Below are positions 53,706 through 61,912 of a DNA stretch of 64,000 bases, piece after piece (positions within the stretch are counted from its first letter, which is position 1; each line of letters starts with the position of its first letter). The stretch is from Paraburkholderia solitsugae (GTDB lineage Bacteria > Pseudomonadota > Gammaproteobacteria > Burkholderiales > Burkholderiaceae). The translations under genes and the position numbers were made by a program. The DNA is taken from the NCBI RefSeq assembly GCF_013177695.1, contig NZ_WOEY01000085.1:22400-86399 (forward strand), written 5' to 3'. The notes beneath the pieces are model-generated. The model did not search any database, was not told the DNA's origin, and saw nothing but the letters and a program-made list of their open reading frames with translations.

Positions 53706-54761
53706 TTACTTTTGCTCCTTGTTGCCGTAGCGCTTTTGCCAGTCTTCGAGAATTGAGTCGCGGTTCTTTGCCGACCATGTGAAATCGTTCTTCACTAGCA
53801 GTTCTGAATAGTTATCGGGGATGCCTGACAGTTTCTTCGCGACGCCGGGGTACGCCACAATCGCCCACCATTGCGCGGTGATTTCATTGGCCTCCTTGCT
53901 GGCCATGAAGTCCGCGAGTTTTTTAGCCGCTTCCGGCTGCTTGGTCGTCTTCATGATGCCGGTTGCTTCCATGTCCCAGCCCAGCCCCTCTTTCGGGAAG
54001 ATCAGGTCGATGGGGGCGCCTTGCGCCTGCAACTCGTGTCCGCGGAATTCGAACGAGATACCGATCGGAAATTCGCCGGTGCCGGCGAGCGTGCAGGGCT
54101 TCGAGCCCGAGTGCACGTATTGCGCGACGTTCTTGTCCAGCGCGTCCATGTACTGCCAGCCCTTGTCCTTGCCGAAGGTTTGCAGCCATGACGTGACGTC
54201 GAGATAACCGGTGCCGGACGACACCGGACTCGGCATCACGATCATGCCCTTGTAAACCGGCTTGGTCAGGTCTTCCCATGACGTCGGCTTAGGCAGGTGG
54301 CGCTTCTCGGCTTCGACGCGGTTGTAGCAGACTGTCGCGCCCCACACGTCCATGCCGACCCAGTGCGGCGGCGTGTTCGCGTCGCTGTACTTGCGCGTCA
54401 GACTGTCGAACCCCTTCGGGGCGTAGGGCATCAGCATGCCTTGCAGATCGAGCAGCGTCAGGCTCGATGCCGCGAGCCCGAGCACCACGTCGGCACGCGG
54501 ATTGTTCTTTTCGGCGAGCAGCTTGGCGGTGACCGCGCCCGTCGAATCGCGCACCCAGCGGATTTCGATATCCGGATTGGCCTTCTCGAACGCGTCTTTG
54601 TACGGCTTCATCGCTTCGTCTTCAAGCGCCGTATAAACGAGCAACTGCGCCTTCGCATAAGCGAACTGGACCGCGCCGAGCGCGACGGCGGCGGCCACCA
54701 GACAACGCAGCGCCCTATTCAGACGACCTCTGCGACCTTTAAACCCCGACTGTTCCTTCAT
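53706..54761 (-). CDS. phnS: AEP ABC transporter substrate-binding protein
   Basis: Periplasmic binding protein of 351 aa from ATG 54761, of the iron/phosphonate (PhnS2) type. The signal region (about residues 12-36, RGRLNRALRCLVAAAVALGA) is cut near FAYAKAQ. The N-lobe motif LLVYTALEDEAMKPYKDAFE and the MPSPVSSGTGYLDVTSW segment are typical. The frame extends far upstream, but the predicted operator overlaps those extra codons. It is the first gene of the minus-strand operon. Confidence 0.88.
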   Translation of the reverse strand: MKEQSGFKGRRGRLNRALRCLVAAAVALGAVQFAYAKAQLLVYTALEDEAMKPYKDAFEKANPDIEIRWVRDSTGAVTAKLLAEKNNPRADVVLGLAASSLTLLDLQGMLMPYAPKGFDSLTRKYSDANTPPHWVGMDVWGATVCYNRVEAEKRHLPKPTSWEDLTKPVYKGMIVMPSPVSSGTGYLDVTSWLQTFGKDKGWQYMDALDKNVAQYVHSGSKPCTLAGTGEFPIGISFEFRGHELQAQGAPIDLIFPKEGLGWDMEATGIMKTTKQPEAAKKLADFMASKEANEITAQWWAIVAYPGVAKKLSGIPDNYSELLVKNDFTWSAKNRDSILEDWQKRYGNKEQK

Positions 54762-54999
54762 TTCCAGACCCCTTGAGAAAGTGGCGTCGCGGCCAGCGAC
54801 GAAAACGACCGGTGCTACGGGACGACTGTGTGTTGCAACCCTCTTAAGCAACCTCTGACAACTGCCTTCGACAATGTGTGATTTGTTGTCTGTTGTTGAC
54901 AATCTACAAAGCATAAATTTTAATGTCAAGTATTGCCTCACTTTGCCACACAACGCCACATTGCCATTACCCGACTTTCCCTAGCCCAGAGGACATGCC
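54762..54999. promoter_or_regulatory. Divergent phnS/phnA promoter region
   Basis: This 238-bp AT-rich stretch separates the transporter operon and phnA. It holds the 17-bp motif shared with the GntR promoter and an additional inverted repeat TTGTC-N7-GACAA (54886-54902) overlapping it. An AT-rich segment follows (AAGCATAAATTTTAATG), suitable for a -10 element. Confidence 0.55.
54893..54909. promoter_or_regulatory. Putative GntR operator at phnS/phnA promoter
   Basis: TTGTTGACAATCTACAA matches the site before the GntR gene at 15 of 17 positions. It lies 131 bp from the phnS start and 90 bp from phnA, where one regulator could control both directions. Confidence 0.65.
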
Positions 55000-56235
55000 A
55001 TGAGCAAAACACCGGTTTCCATTGAAGTGAACGGCCGCAGCTACAACTGGATGCGCAGACCTGTCGTCGTGGTCTGCGTGGACGGCTGCGCGTATGAATA
55101 TCTGGAGATGGCGGCAGCAGCGGGAGTCGCGCCGTTTCTCGGCAAGCTGCTGCGGCCCGGCACTTCGCTCAAGGGCGAATGCGTCGTGCCGAGCTTCACG
55201 AACCCGAACAACCTGTCGATCGTGACCGGCGTGCCGCCCGCTGTACATGGCATTAGCGGCAACTACTTTTTCGATCGCGACAGCGGCACCGAGGTGTTGA
55301 TGAACGATCCGAAGTATCTGGTCGCCCCCACCGTGCTCGCCGGTTTCGCCGAACAGGGTGCGAACGTTGCGGTGGTCACGGCAAAGGACAAGCTGCGCCG
55401 GCTGCTCGGTAAAGGCCTGAAGGGGGTGTGCTTCTCGGCGGAGAAAGCCGACGAAGCGACGCTCGAGGAGAACGGTATCGACAACCTGATCGAACTGGTC
55501 GGCCAGCCGGTACCGAGCGTCTATAGCGCTGAGCTGTCCGAGTTCGTGTTCGCGGCCGGCGTGCGGCTGCTCGAAACGCGCGACATCGACCTGATGTACC
55601 TGTCGACCACCGACTACGTACAGCACAAGTGTGCCCCGGGCACACCTGGCGCCAACGCGTTCTATCAGATGATGGACGGCTATCTGCAGCGGCTCGACGA
55701 GCTGGGTGCGATCGTCGCGGTCACCGCCGATCACGGGATGAATGCGAAGCACAACGAAGACGGCGAGCCCAACGTGATCTATCTGCAGGAGCGCTTCGAC
55801 GAGTGGCTCGGCAACGACGCTGCCCGCGTGATCCTGCCGATCACGGACCCCTACGTCGTGCATCACGGGGCGCTCGGATCGTTCGCGACGGTCTATCTGC
55901 CCGCCTCAGCCGACCTCGAAGCGATGCGCCGCCGGCTCGCAGCGGAGCCGGGCATCGAACTGGTGTTGACGGGCGCTGAAGGCTGCGCTCGCTTCGAACT
56001 TCCGCCTGCGCGCATGGGCGACCTCATCGTGATTTCGACGCAAGACGTGGTGCTCGGCACGCGGCGCATCAAGCACGACCTGTCCGGCCTCGACGTGCCA
56101 CTGCGCTCGCATGGCGGCCTTGCTGAACAGATCGTGCCGCTGCTGTTCAACCAGCCCGTCGCGAAGTCGGTCGGCGAGCGGGCACGGCTGCGCAACTTCG
56201 ACATCATCGATATCGCACTCAATCATCTTCAATGA
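55000..56235 (+). CDS. phnA: Phosphonoacetate hydrolase
   Basis: Zinc-dependent alkaline-phosphatase-superfamily enzyme of 411 aa that hydrolyses phosphonoacetate to acetate and phosphate. Metal and catalytic residues are visible: D29 in VVCVDGCAYEY, nucleophile T67 in SFTNPNNLS, D205 and H209 in TTDYVQHK, and D244/H245 in TADHGMNAKH. A GAGG site precedes ATG 55000. phnY follows 13 bp later in the same operon. Confidence 0.93.
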   Translation: MSKTPVSIEVNGRSYNWMRRPVVVVCVDGCAYEYLEMAAAAGVAPFLGKLLRPGTSLKGECVVPSFTNPNNLSIVTGVPPAVHGISGNYFFDRDSGTEVLMNDPKYLVAPTVLAGFAEQGANVAVVTAKDKLRRLLGKGLKGVCFSAEKADEATLEENGIDNLIELVGQPVPSVYSAELSEFVFAAGVRLLETRDIDLMYLSTTDYVQHKCAPGTPGANAFYQMMDGYLQRLDELGAIVAVTADHGMNAKHNEDGEPNVIYLQERFDEWLGNDAARVILPITDPYVVHHGALGSFATVYLPASADLEAMRRRLAAEPGIELVLTGAEGCARFELPPARMGDLIVISTQDVVLGTRRIKHDLSGLDVPLRSHGGLAEQIVPLLFNQPVAKSVGERARLRNFDIIDIALNHLQ

Positions 56236-56248
56236 CCGGGGATCAGAA

Positions 56249-57703
56249 ATGAATGCTGTTGCTGAAATGAAGGCTCAATGGCAGGTGCGTCATGAAGCGC
56301 TGCGCATCGGCGGCGAAAAGATCTTTCGCGACGAAGTGATCGAAGTGCGCAACCCTTACAATGGCACGCTCGTCGGCACGGTGCCGAAAGCGACGCTCGA
56401 GGACGTGCGCCACGCGTTCGAATTCGCGCGTGCGTATCGTCCTTCGCTGACCCGTTATGAACGCGCTGCGATCCTGCGTCGCGCGGCCGATGCCGTGCGC
56501 GTGCGCACCGAAGAAATCGCCGCCCTCATCACGGCGGAAGCGGGCTTGTGCAAGAAGGACTCGATCTACGAAGCCGGCCGCGTCGCGGACGTGCTGGTTT
56601 TCGGCGCCGGCGAAGTGCTGAAGGATGATGGTCAGATTTTCTCGTGCGACCTCACGCCTCACGGAAAGAAACGGCGCGTCTACACGCAACGCGATCCGCT
56701 GTTGGGCGTGATCTCCGCGATTACGCCGTTCAACCATCCGATGAATCAGGTCGCGCACAAGATCGTGCCGTCGATTGCCACGAACAATCGCATCGTCGTG
56801 AAACCGTCGGAAAAAGTGCCACTGTCATGCTATCTGCTTGCCGACATTCTCCATGAAGCGGGCTTGCCGGTGCAGATGCTGCAGGTGTTGACGGGCGACC
56901 CGAGCGTGATCGCCGATGAACTGATCACGAACCCCGCCATCGATCTCATCACGTTCACCGGCGGCGTCTCGATCGGCAAATCGATCGCCTCGCGCATGGG
57001 CTACCGGCGCGCCGTGCTAGAACTTGGCGGCAACGACCCGATCATCGTGATGGAGGACGCCGATCTCGACGAAGCCAGTTCGCTCGCCGTGTCGGGTTCG
57101 TACAAGAACTCGGGCCAGCGCTGCACCGCCATCAAGCGCATGCTGGTACACGAGTCGGTCGCCGACCGCTTCACCGATCTAGTCGTGGAAAAGACACTCG
57201 CCTGGAAATATGGCAATCCGGCGGATGGTTCGGTCGATATGGGAACGGTCATCGACGAAGCGGCTGCTCAGTTCTGCGAACGCCAGGTCAATGACGCCTT
57301 GTCACGCGGCGCCCGTCTGCTGGCGGGCAACCTTCGCGAAGGTGCGCTTTACTCGCCGACGGTGGTCGACCGTGTCACGCCCGACATGCCGCTCGTCAAG
57401 TACGAGACGTTCGGACCGGTGTCGCCGATCATGCGCTTTGCCAACATCGACGAAGCGATCCGCATGTCGAACTGCACGGACTACGCGTTGTCTTCGTCGG
57501 TCTGCACGAATCGCCTCGACTACATCACGCGCTTCATCACCGAACTGGAAGTCGGCAGCGTGAATGTGCGCGAAGTACCCGGGTATCGGCTCGAACTCAC
57601 GCCGTTCGGCGGCGTGAAAGACTCGGGGCTCGGCTATAAGGAAGGGGTGCAGGAGGCCATGAAGAGTTTTACCAATACGAAGACCTACTCGCTGCCGTGG
57701 TGA
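56249..57703 (+). CDS. phnY: Phosphonoacetaldehyde dehydrogenase
   Basis: Aldehyde dehydrogenase of 484 aa that oxidises phosphonoacetaldehyde, the PhnW product, to phosphonoacetate, the PhnA substrate. Catalytic Cys292 is in NSGQRCTAIKRM and the Glu base in AVLELGGNDPI. The start is ATG 56249; upstream codons in frame overlap phnA. The position between phnA and a strong terminator defines the operon end. A PhnX phosphonatase gene is absent, so the oxidative branch is the only route encoded here. Confidence 0.93.
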   Translation: MNAVAEMKAQWQVRHEALRIGGEKIFRDEVIEVRNPYNGTLVGTVPKATLEDVRHAFEFARAYRPSLTRYERAAILRRAADAVRVRTEEIAALITAEAGLCKKDSIYEAGRVADVLVFGAGEVLKDDGQIFSCDLTPHGKKRRVYTQRDPLLGVISAITPFNHPMNQVAHKIVPSIATNNRIVVKPSEKVPLSCYLLADILHEAGLPVQMLQVLTGDPSVIADELITNPAIDLITFTGGVSIGKSIASRMGYRRAVLELGGNDPIIVMEDADLDEASSLAVSGSYKNSGQRCTAIKRMLVHESVADRFTDLVVEKTLAWKYGNPADGSVDMGTVIDEAAAQFCERQVNDALSRGARLLAGNLREGALYSPTVVDRVTPDMPLVKYETFGPVSPIMRFANIDEAIRMSNCTDYALSSSVCTNRLDYITRFITELEVGSVNVREVPGYRLELTPFGGVKDSGLGYKEGVQEAMKSFTNTKTYSLPW

Positions 57704-57718
57704 GTGCGAGGTGAGTAT

Positions 57719-57740
57719 GAGAAGCGCTGCGGCGCTTCTC
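57719..57740 (+). terminator. Terminator of the phnA-phnY operon
   Basis: GAGAAGCGC-TGCG-GCGCTTCTC, a perfect 9-bp stem with a 4-base loop, 15 bp after the phnY stop. Confidence 0.65.
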
Positions 57741-57935
57741 GTCATGCTATCCATTCAGACCGCGGGAGCCGTCCGCATCGGTTCGAGGCGGCAAGTATGC
57801 GGACGTCTCTGTTGAACGGCCGCATGTCGCTTTTGTGACAGAAACATCATCTTGCGATCACGTTGGGGATTCATCCGCGAGCCAAACTGAAGTCACTCGG
57901 AGTCAACCACGACACCGACCTTAAAGGAGGCTCAA

Positions 57936-58268
57936 ATGAAAGTTCGAAACGTGCTTGGTGTTGGCCTGCTCACGGCCTTTCTCGCTCCGCTGGCTTATGC
58001 AGACGTGGCGAGCACATCGTCACAGCACCAGCCCGTCAAGCAATCCCAGCCGCACGCCGGAACCCTGCATACGATCGCTTCGTCGGGTGCGGTACCGCAG
58101 GTCAATCCCAAGGCCCACGGCAAGACGCGCGCTGAAGTCCGTCAGGAACTTATTCAGGCGCAGCGGGATGGCCTCATCCCCACGAACGACACCGACTATC
58201 CGCCGAGCAAACGCACGATCGAACGCAATAAGGCGCGTTTTGCCGCGCTCGAGCGCCACTACGAGTAA
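57936..58268 (+). CDS. DUF4148 exported protein 1
   Basis: Small exported protein of 110 aa. A Sec signal (VRNVLGVGLLTAFLAPLAYA) is cut near YADVAS. The mature part carries the DUF4148 core TRAEVRQELIQAQRDGLIPT, followed by a tyrosine-proline motif. AAAGGAGG precedes the start. A weak inverted repeat TGTC-N8-GACA lies at 57825-57840. The family is abundant in Burkholderia and has no known function. Confidence 0.82.
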   Translation: MKVRNVLGVGLLTAFLAPLAYADVASTSSQHQPVKQSQPHAGTLHTIASSGAVPQVNPKAHGKTRAEVRQELIQAQRDGLIPTNDTDYPPSKRTIERNKARFAALERHYE

Positions 58269-58382
58269 TCAACAAGACGGCTTTTTCTCGCCTCGCAGCA
58301 CCCTGCGCGCAAGCACTTCATCGTTCAATCGGGACGTGCATCGGGCAAAGCACGCCGATCCCTCAGCTAACCGGAGTCAAAC

Positions 58383-58709
58383 ATGAAATCAATCACCACG
58401 CTCATCCTCGCCTCGGCGCTACTCCTCTCCTCCGCTGTTCAAGCCCAGGGTCTGACACGCGTCGAAGTGAAGCAGCAACTGATTGAAGCGCAGGCCAACG
58501 GGCTCGCCTACATCACGGACACGTCCTATCCGGCGATTCATCCGAGCTTTGAACACAAGGTCAAGGCCCAACCGTCGCCGAATGGCTATGGTGGCGTGCC
58601 TGACGGATCGCAGCAATCGGGCGTTGCGCCGCACGGACATCCGATGCCGCACGGCAACCCGCACTGCGTTGGGCCGGTCAGTTTCTGCAACATCTATGCA
58701 GGTTCATAA
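58383..58709 (+). CDS. DUF4148 exported protein 2
   Basis: Paralogue of the preceding gene, 108 aa. The signal peptide (MKSITTLILASALLLSSAVQ) is cut near VQAQG, and the core LTRVEVKQQLIEAQANGLAY matches that of protein 1. The C-terminal tail differs: Gly/His/Pro-rich (HGHPMPHGNPHC) with two cysteines, which could bind metal ions. It is convergent with the heavy-metal-type sensor kinase gene. Confidence 0.8.
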   Translation: MKSITTLILASALLLSSAVQAQGLTRVEVKQQLIEAQANGLAYITDTSYPAIHPSFEHKVKAQPSPNGYGGVPDGSQQSGVAPHGHPMPHGNPHCVGPVSFCNIYAGS

Positions 58710-58765
58710 ATGCCGGATCATCAGCACGGCGGCGAAGGCCGCATGCGCAGGCCAGCTTGCCGTGC

Positions 58766-60211
58766 TCATCCGAGGTTGTGCGACTCCACTCGCCGTACCG
58801 TCGCGCTGGCCGGCCGGATGGCGGGGCGGTTGAAACTCAGCACGAACGCCGTACGCACGCCGGGCTCGCTCGTCACACTGGACGCGCCGTCATGTTCGTC
58901 CATGATCGAGCTGACGATCGCGAGTCCGAGCCCCGCACCCAACGCTGATTCATAGCGCGCCGGATCGACCCGATAGAAACGATCGAAAATACGCCCGAGG
59001 TGCTCAGAACCGATGCCCGGTCCAGCATCGATGACGGCGACCTCCGATACCGCATCGCGCTCCGTGCATTCCACGACGACTTCACTGCCCGCCGGCGCAT
59101 GCGCAACCGCGTTCGATAGCAGGTTGCTCAGTGCACGCTGCACAAGCAGTTGATTGCCATCGAAACGCGCCTCTCCAGTCACGCGGATTCCGACGTCTTT
59201 GTCCCCCGCGAGCGTCTCATAGTAGCCGGCAACCTGCTCCGCCTCCTCACGTGCATCGATCCTCTTGAAGTGCACCTGATGCATGCGGTTTTCCGATCGG
59301 GCGAGGAACAGCATGTCATCGATCATTCTTGATAGACGCTGTGTTTCGTCGATGCCTGATTCGATGACCGAACGGTATTCCTGTGCGTTCCGCGGCTTGG
59401 ACAACGCCACCTGCGATTCCGCGAGCATGTTTGTCAGCGGCGTACGCATGTCGTGCGCGAGATCGGAGGAAAAGCGCGACAGGCGATCGAAGGATTCATT
59501 CAGACGTTGCAGCATCCGGTTGAACGCCTGGTTCAGCGCGAGCATCTCGCCGGACATGGAGATGTCCGGTAACGGTTGAGTCAGTTTGCTGCCCGACACC
59601 TGATCGGCCCGCTCGGCGAGCAACTTCAAAGGCTGCAGGCCCAGCTTCGCGAGCGAATACGCCACCAGCGCGGAAATCACCGTGCCTAGCAGCGTCACCA
59701 GCATGACGTTGATCGAATAGGTGCGAAGCAAGGCATTCTGACGGCTGTCGTTGTACTGGACCACGACGCGAACCGCGGTACCGTCTGAAGTCGCGCCGCC
59801 TAGCGGTACCGACTCGCTCACGTAGCGAAACTCCCCGTAGGTCCGATCAACGGCCTTGGGGCGGCCGCTGCCCGAATCAACGAGAATGCCGTCGCGCAGC
59901 CGGAAGCCTGCCGAGCGGACAAGTTCGCGCCCGTCCCCGGCATAGATCGCCATTTCGATATTTTCGTGCGCATGGAACGGGTCGAACCACGCAGGGCCAT
60001 GGCTTGCCACACTCTCGTCGCTGCTCTGCGTGGCGAGGCGCGAGCGCGTAGCGCCCAGCGTCGTGTAAATCTCCTGCGCAGCGTCAGCCCGGACGTTCTG
60101 TTTGAGCGCCGCGTATAGACACAGCCCGTTGACCGCGAGCAGGATCGAACTGGCGAGCGCGAACAGGATAGTCAGCCGAACGCTCAGCGTACGCGGCAAA
60201 AGTCGATACAT
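58766..60211 (-). CDS. Heavy-metal-type sensor histidine kinase (CusS-like)
   Basis: Inner-membrane kinase of 481 aa from ATG 60211, overlapping the regulator stop as TGATG. It has a first helix (about residues 12-32), a periplasmic domain, a second helix (about 165-188), HAMP, the H-box SSDLAHDMRTPLTNMLAES, and an HATPase domain with GAGLGLAIV. The size and layout fit the CusS/CopS/CzcS group that senses copper, silver or zinc. A TTG start at 60223 is possible. No efflux genes are adjacent. Confidence 0.87.
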   Translation of the reverse strand: MYRLLPRTLSVRLTILFALASSILLAVNGLCLYAALKQNVRADAAQEIYTTLGATRSRLATQSSDESVASHGPAWFDPFHAHENIEMAIYAGDGRELVRSAGFRLRDGILVDSGSGRPKAVDRTYGEFRYVSESVPLGGATSDGTAVRVVVQYNDSRQNALLRTYSINVMLVTLLGTVISALVAYSLAKLGLQPLKLLAERADQVSGSKLTQPLPDISMSGEMLALNQAFNRMLQRLNESFDRLSRFSSDLAHDMRTPLTNMLAESQVALSKPRNAQEYRSVIESGIDETQRLSRMIDDMLFLARSENRMHQVHFKRIDAREEAEQVAGYYETLAGDKDVGIRVTGEARFDGNQLLVQRALSNLLSNAVAHAPAGSEVVVECTERDAVSEVAVIDAGPGIGSEHLGRIFDRFYRVDPARYESALGAGLGLAIVSSIMDEHDGASSVTSEPGVRTAFVLSFNRPAIRPASATVRRVESHNLG

Positions 60212-60891
60212 CAGGCGGCGCAATCGCGTACCTCCAGCACGTAACCCATGCCTCGAACCGTGTGGATCAGCTTGGTCGGATACATCTCGTCGATCTTCGC
60301 ACGGACCCGTCTGACGGCGGAATCAACGACGTTAGTGTCGCTGCTGAAGTTGATGTCCCAGACCTGCGAGGCAATGGTGGATCGCGGAAGGACTTCGCCT
60401 TCGCGCCGCATGAGCAGCCATAGCAGCGTGAATTCCTTGGCGGTCAGAAGGATCGTGTCGCCCTGGCGCGTCGCCTTGCGCCGCGTGAGGTCCAGTTCGA
60501 GATCCGCCACGTGCAGAACCGACGGATCGCGGCCCTTCCCCCTGCGCAGAATCGTGCGAATGCGCGCGAGCAACTCCACGAAATCGAAGGGCTTGACCAC
60601 GTAATCGTCGGCACCCATCTCGAGGCCCTTGACCTTGTCGCTGGTGTCGTCGCGGGCCGTCAGCAGCAGCACCGGCGTCATGTGTGTGCGCCTCAACGAC
60701 GACAGTACCGACCACCCGTCGAGACCGGGAAGCATGACATCGAGCACGACGAGGTCATAAGCCTCGGTTGTCGCCTGATGAAGTCCCGTCACGCCGTCGC
60801 GCACCCAGTCAGTGACAAAACCCGCTTCATTAAGGCCTTTTTGCAGATACAGCCCCGTTTTCGCCTCGTCTTCAACAATCAGAATTCTCAT
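60211..60891 (-). CDS. Heavy-metal-type response regulator (CusR/CopR-like)
   Basis: OmpR-type regulator of 226 aa from ATG 60891. The receiver is intact (ILIVEDEAK, phosphoacceptor D51 in LVVLDVMLPGLDG, lysine in VVKPFDF), and the winged helix ends HTVRGMGYVLEV. It belongs with the CusR/CopR/IrlR group. A CusR-like box 44 bp before its start suggests autoregulation. The kinase gene overlaps its stop. Confidence 0.9.
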   Translation of the reverse strand: MRILIVEDEAKTGLYLQKGLNEAGFVTDWVRDGVTGLHQATTEAYDLVVLDVMLPGLDGWSVLSSLRRTHMTPVLLLTARDDTSDKVKGLEMGADDYVVKPFDFVELLARIRTILRRGKGRDPSVLHVADLELDLTRRKATRQGDTILLTAKEFTLLWLLMRREGEVLPRSTIASQVWDINFSSDTNVVDSAVRRVRAKIDEMYPTKLIHTVRGMGYVLEVRDCAA

Positions 60892-60934
60892 CTCAACTCT
60901 TTCCATTAAAACGCGCTACACAGCGCGCCCGCAC

Positions 60935-60950
60935 ATGACGAATTTGTCAT
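60935..60950. promoter_or_regulatory. CusR/CopR-like box
   Basis: ATGACGAATTTGTCAT, an ATGAC-N6-GTCAT repeat followed by TTT, closely resembles the E. coli CusR box (ATGACAA-N2-TTGTCAT). It lies 44 bp upstream of the regulator ATG. Confidence 0.65.
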
Positions 60951-61170
60951 TTGGCGGTCATGCACGCGCACTGGCTCATCGCTAGATTAGGTCACTGAAG
61001 TGCCGATGCATGCTGCCGCGTTAGTGGATGCATCGTCTCAAATCAAGCGTGTCGTTCTGCGGGCCAGCGAAACGACGAAAGCTAAATGTAAGCATAAAGT
61101 CCACTGCAACAGACATCAATCTGAGCGCGCAGTTCCGCAGAAACGAACAAACCCTCTACTGGAGCACCGA

Positions 61171-61839
61171 ATGAACCGAACGAAACGCATGCTGCTGGAA
61201 AACATCGCATGGGCCGCCGAATCGGCACAGAGCGACCCCGCATTCTTCGACGGCCTCGCACTCGGGCAAAGTCCGAAAGCCCTCTGGATCGGCTGTTCGG
61301 ACAGTCGTGTGCCTGCGGAGATCGTCACGAATTGCTCGCCCGGCGACCTGTTCGTTCATCGCAACATCGCGAACCTTTTTTCGAGTACCGACGACAACGT
61401 CATGAGCGTGCTCGAGTACGCGGTTCAGGTCCTGAAGGTGCAAGACATCATCGTCTGCGGGCACTACGGATGTGGCGGCGTCAAGGCAGCGTTGCTACCC
61501 ATCCCGTCCGATCTGCCGCATGTCGCAAGGCGTATTGCGCCGCTATGCGCGCTCGCTGGCGCGCACAGCGCGGAACTGGACCAGTGCGGCACCGGCGATG
61601 CGCAGGTCAACCGCCTGGCGGAGTTGAATGTGATGGAACAGGTCCGGGCAATCCGCGCCACCTCGATCGTGCGCAACGCGGCGCATGCACCCTCAGTGCA
61701 TGGCTGGATTTTCGGGCTGCACGATGGCCGTATCAAAGTGCTGATGGCGGGCGACCTTCCTTCGCGGCACAACGAATCGAGCCGTCGCATGGTTTCGGTA
61801 CGCGAGTATCTGGTCACCGCAGGGACGATGGCCCACTGA
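61171..61839 (+). CDS. Beta-class carbonic anhydrase
   Basis: Zinc enzyme of 222 aa that interconverts CO2 and bicarbonate. Ligands are C42 and D44 in GCSDSRVPAE, H98 and C101 in CGHYGCGG. GGAG precedes ATG 61171; the frame is open to 61000, but those residues do not look like part of the enzyme. A SulP transporter gene follows 73 bp later, probably in the same operon. Confidence 0.92.
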   Translation: MNRTKRMLLENIAWAAESAQSDPAFFDGLALGQSPKALWIGCSDSRVPAEIVTNCSPGDLFVHRNIANLFSSTDDNVMSVLEYAVQVLKVQDIIVCGHYGCGGVKAALLPIPSDLPHVARRIAPLCALAGAHSAELDQCGTGDAQVNRLAELNVMEQVRAIRATSIVRNAAHAPSVHGWIFGLHDGRIKVLMAGDLPSRHNESSRRMVSVREYLVTAGTMAH

Positions 61840-61912
61840 CCGGCGCTGTTCTGAGCACCTGGTCTGTAAGACCTTTTAGTCTCTGTAAAGAAAAGTCTGG
61901 AATCCAAAGCAT

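Noticed and set aside
61861..61877. GGTCT-GTA-AGACC followed by TTTT between carbonic anhydrase and SulP genes
   Set aside because: The 5-bp stem with a 3-base loop is too weak to call a terminator, and the two genes are more likely co-transcribed.
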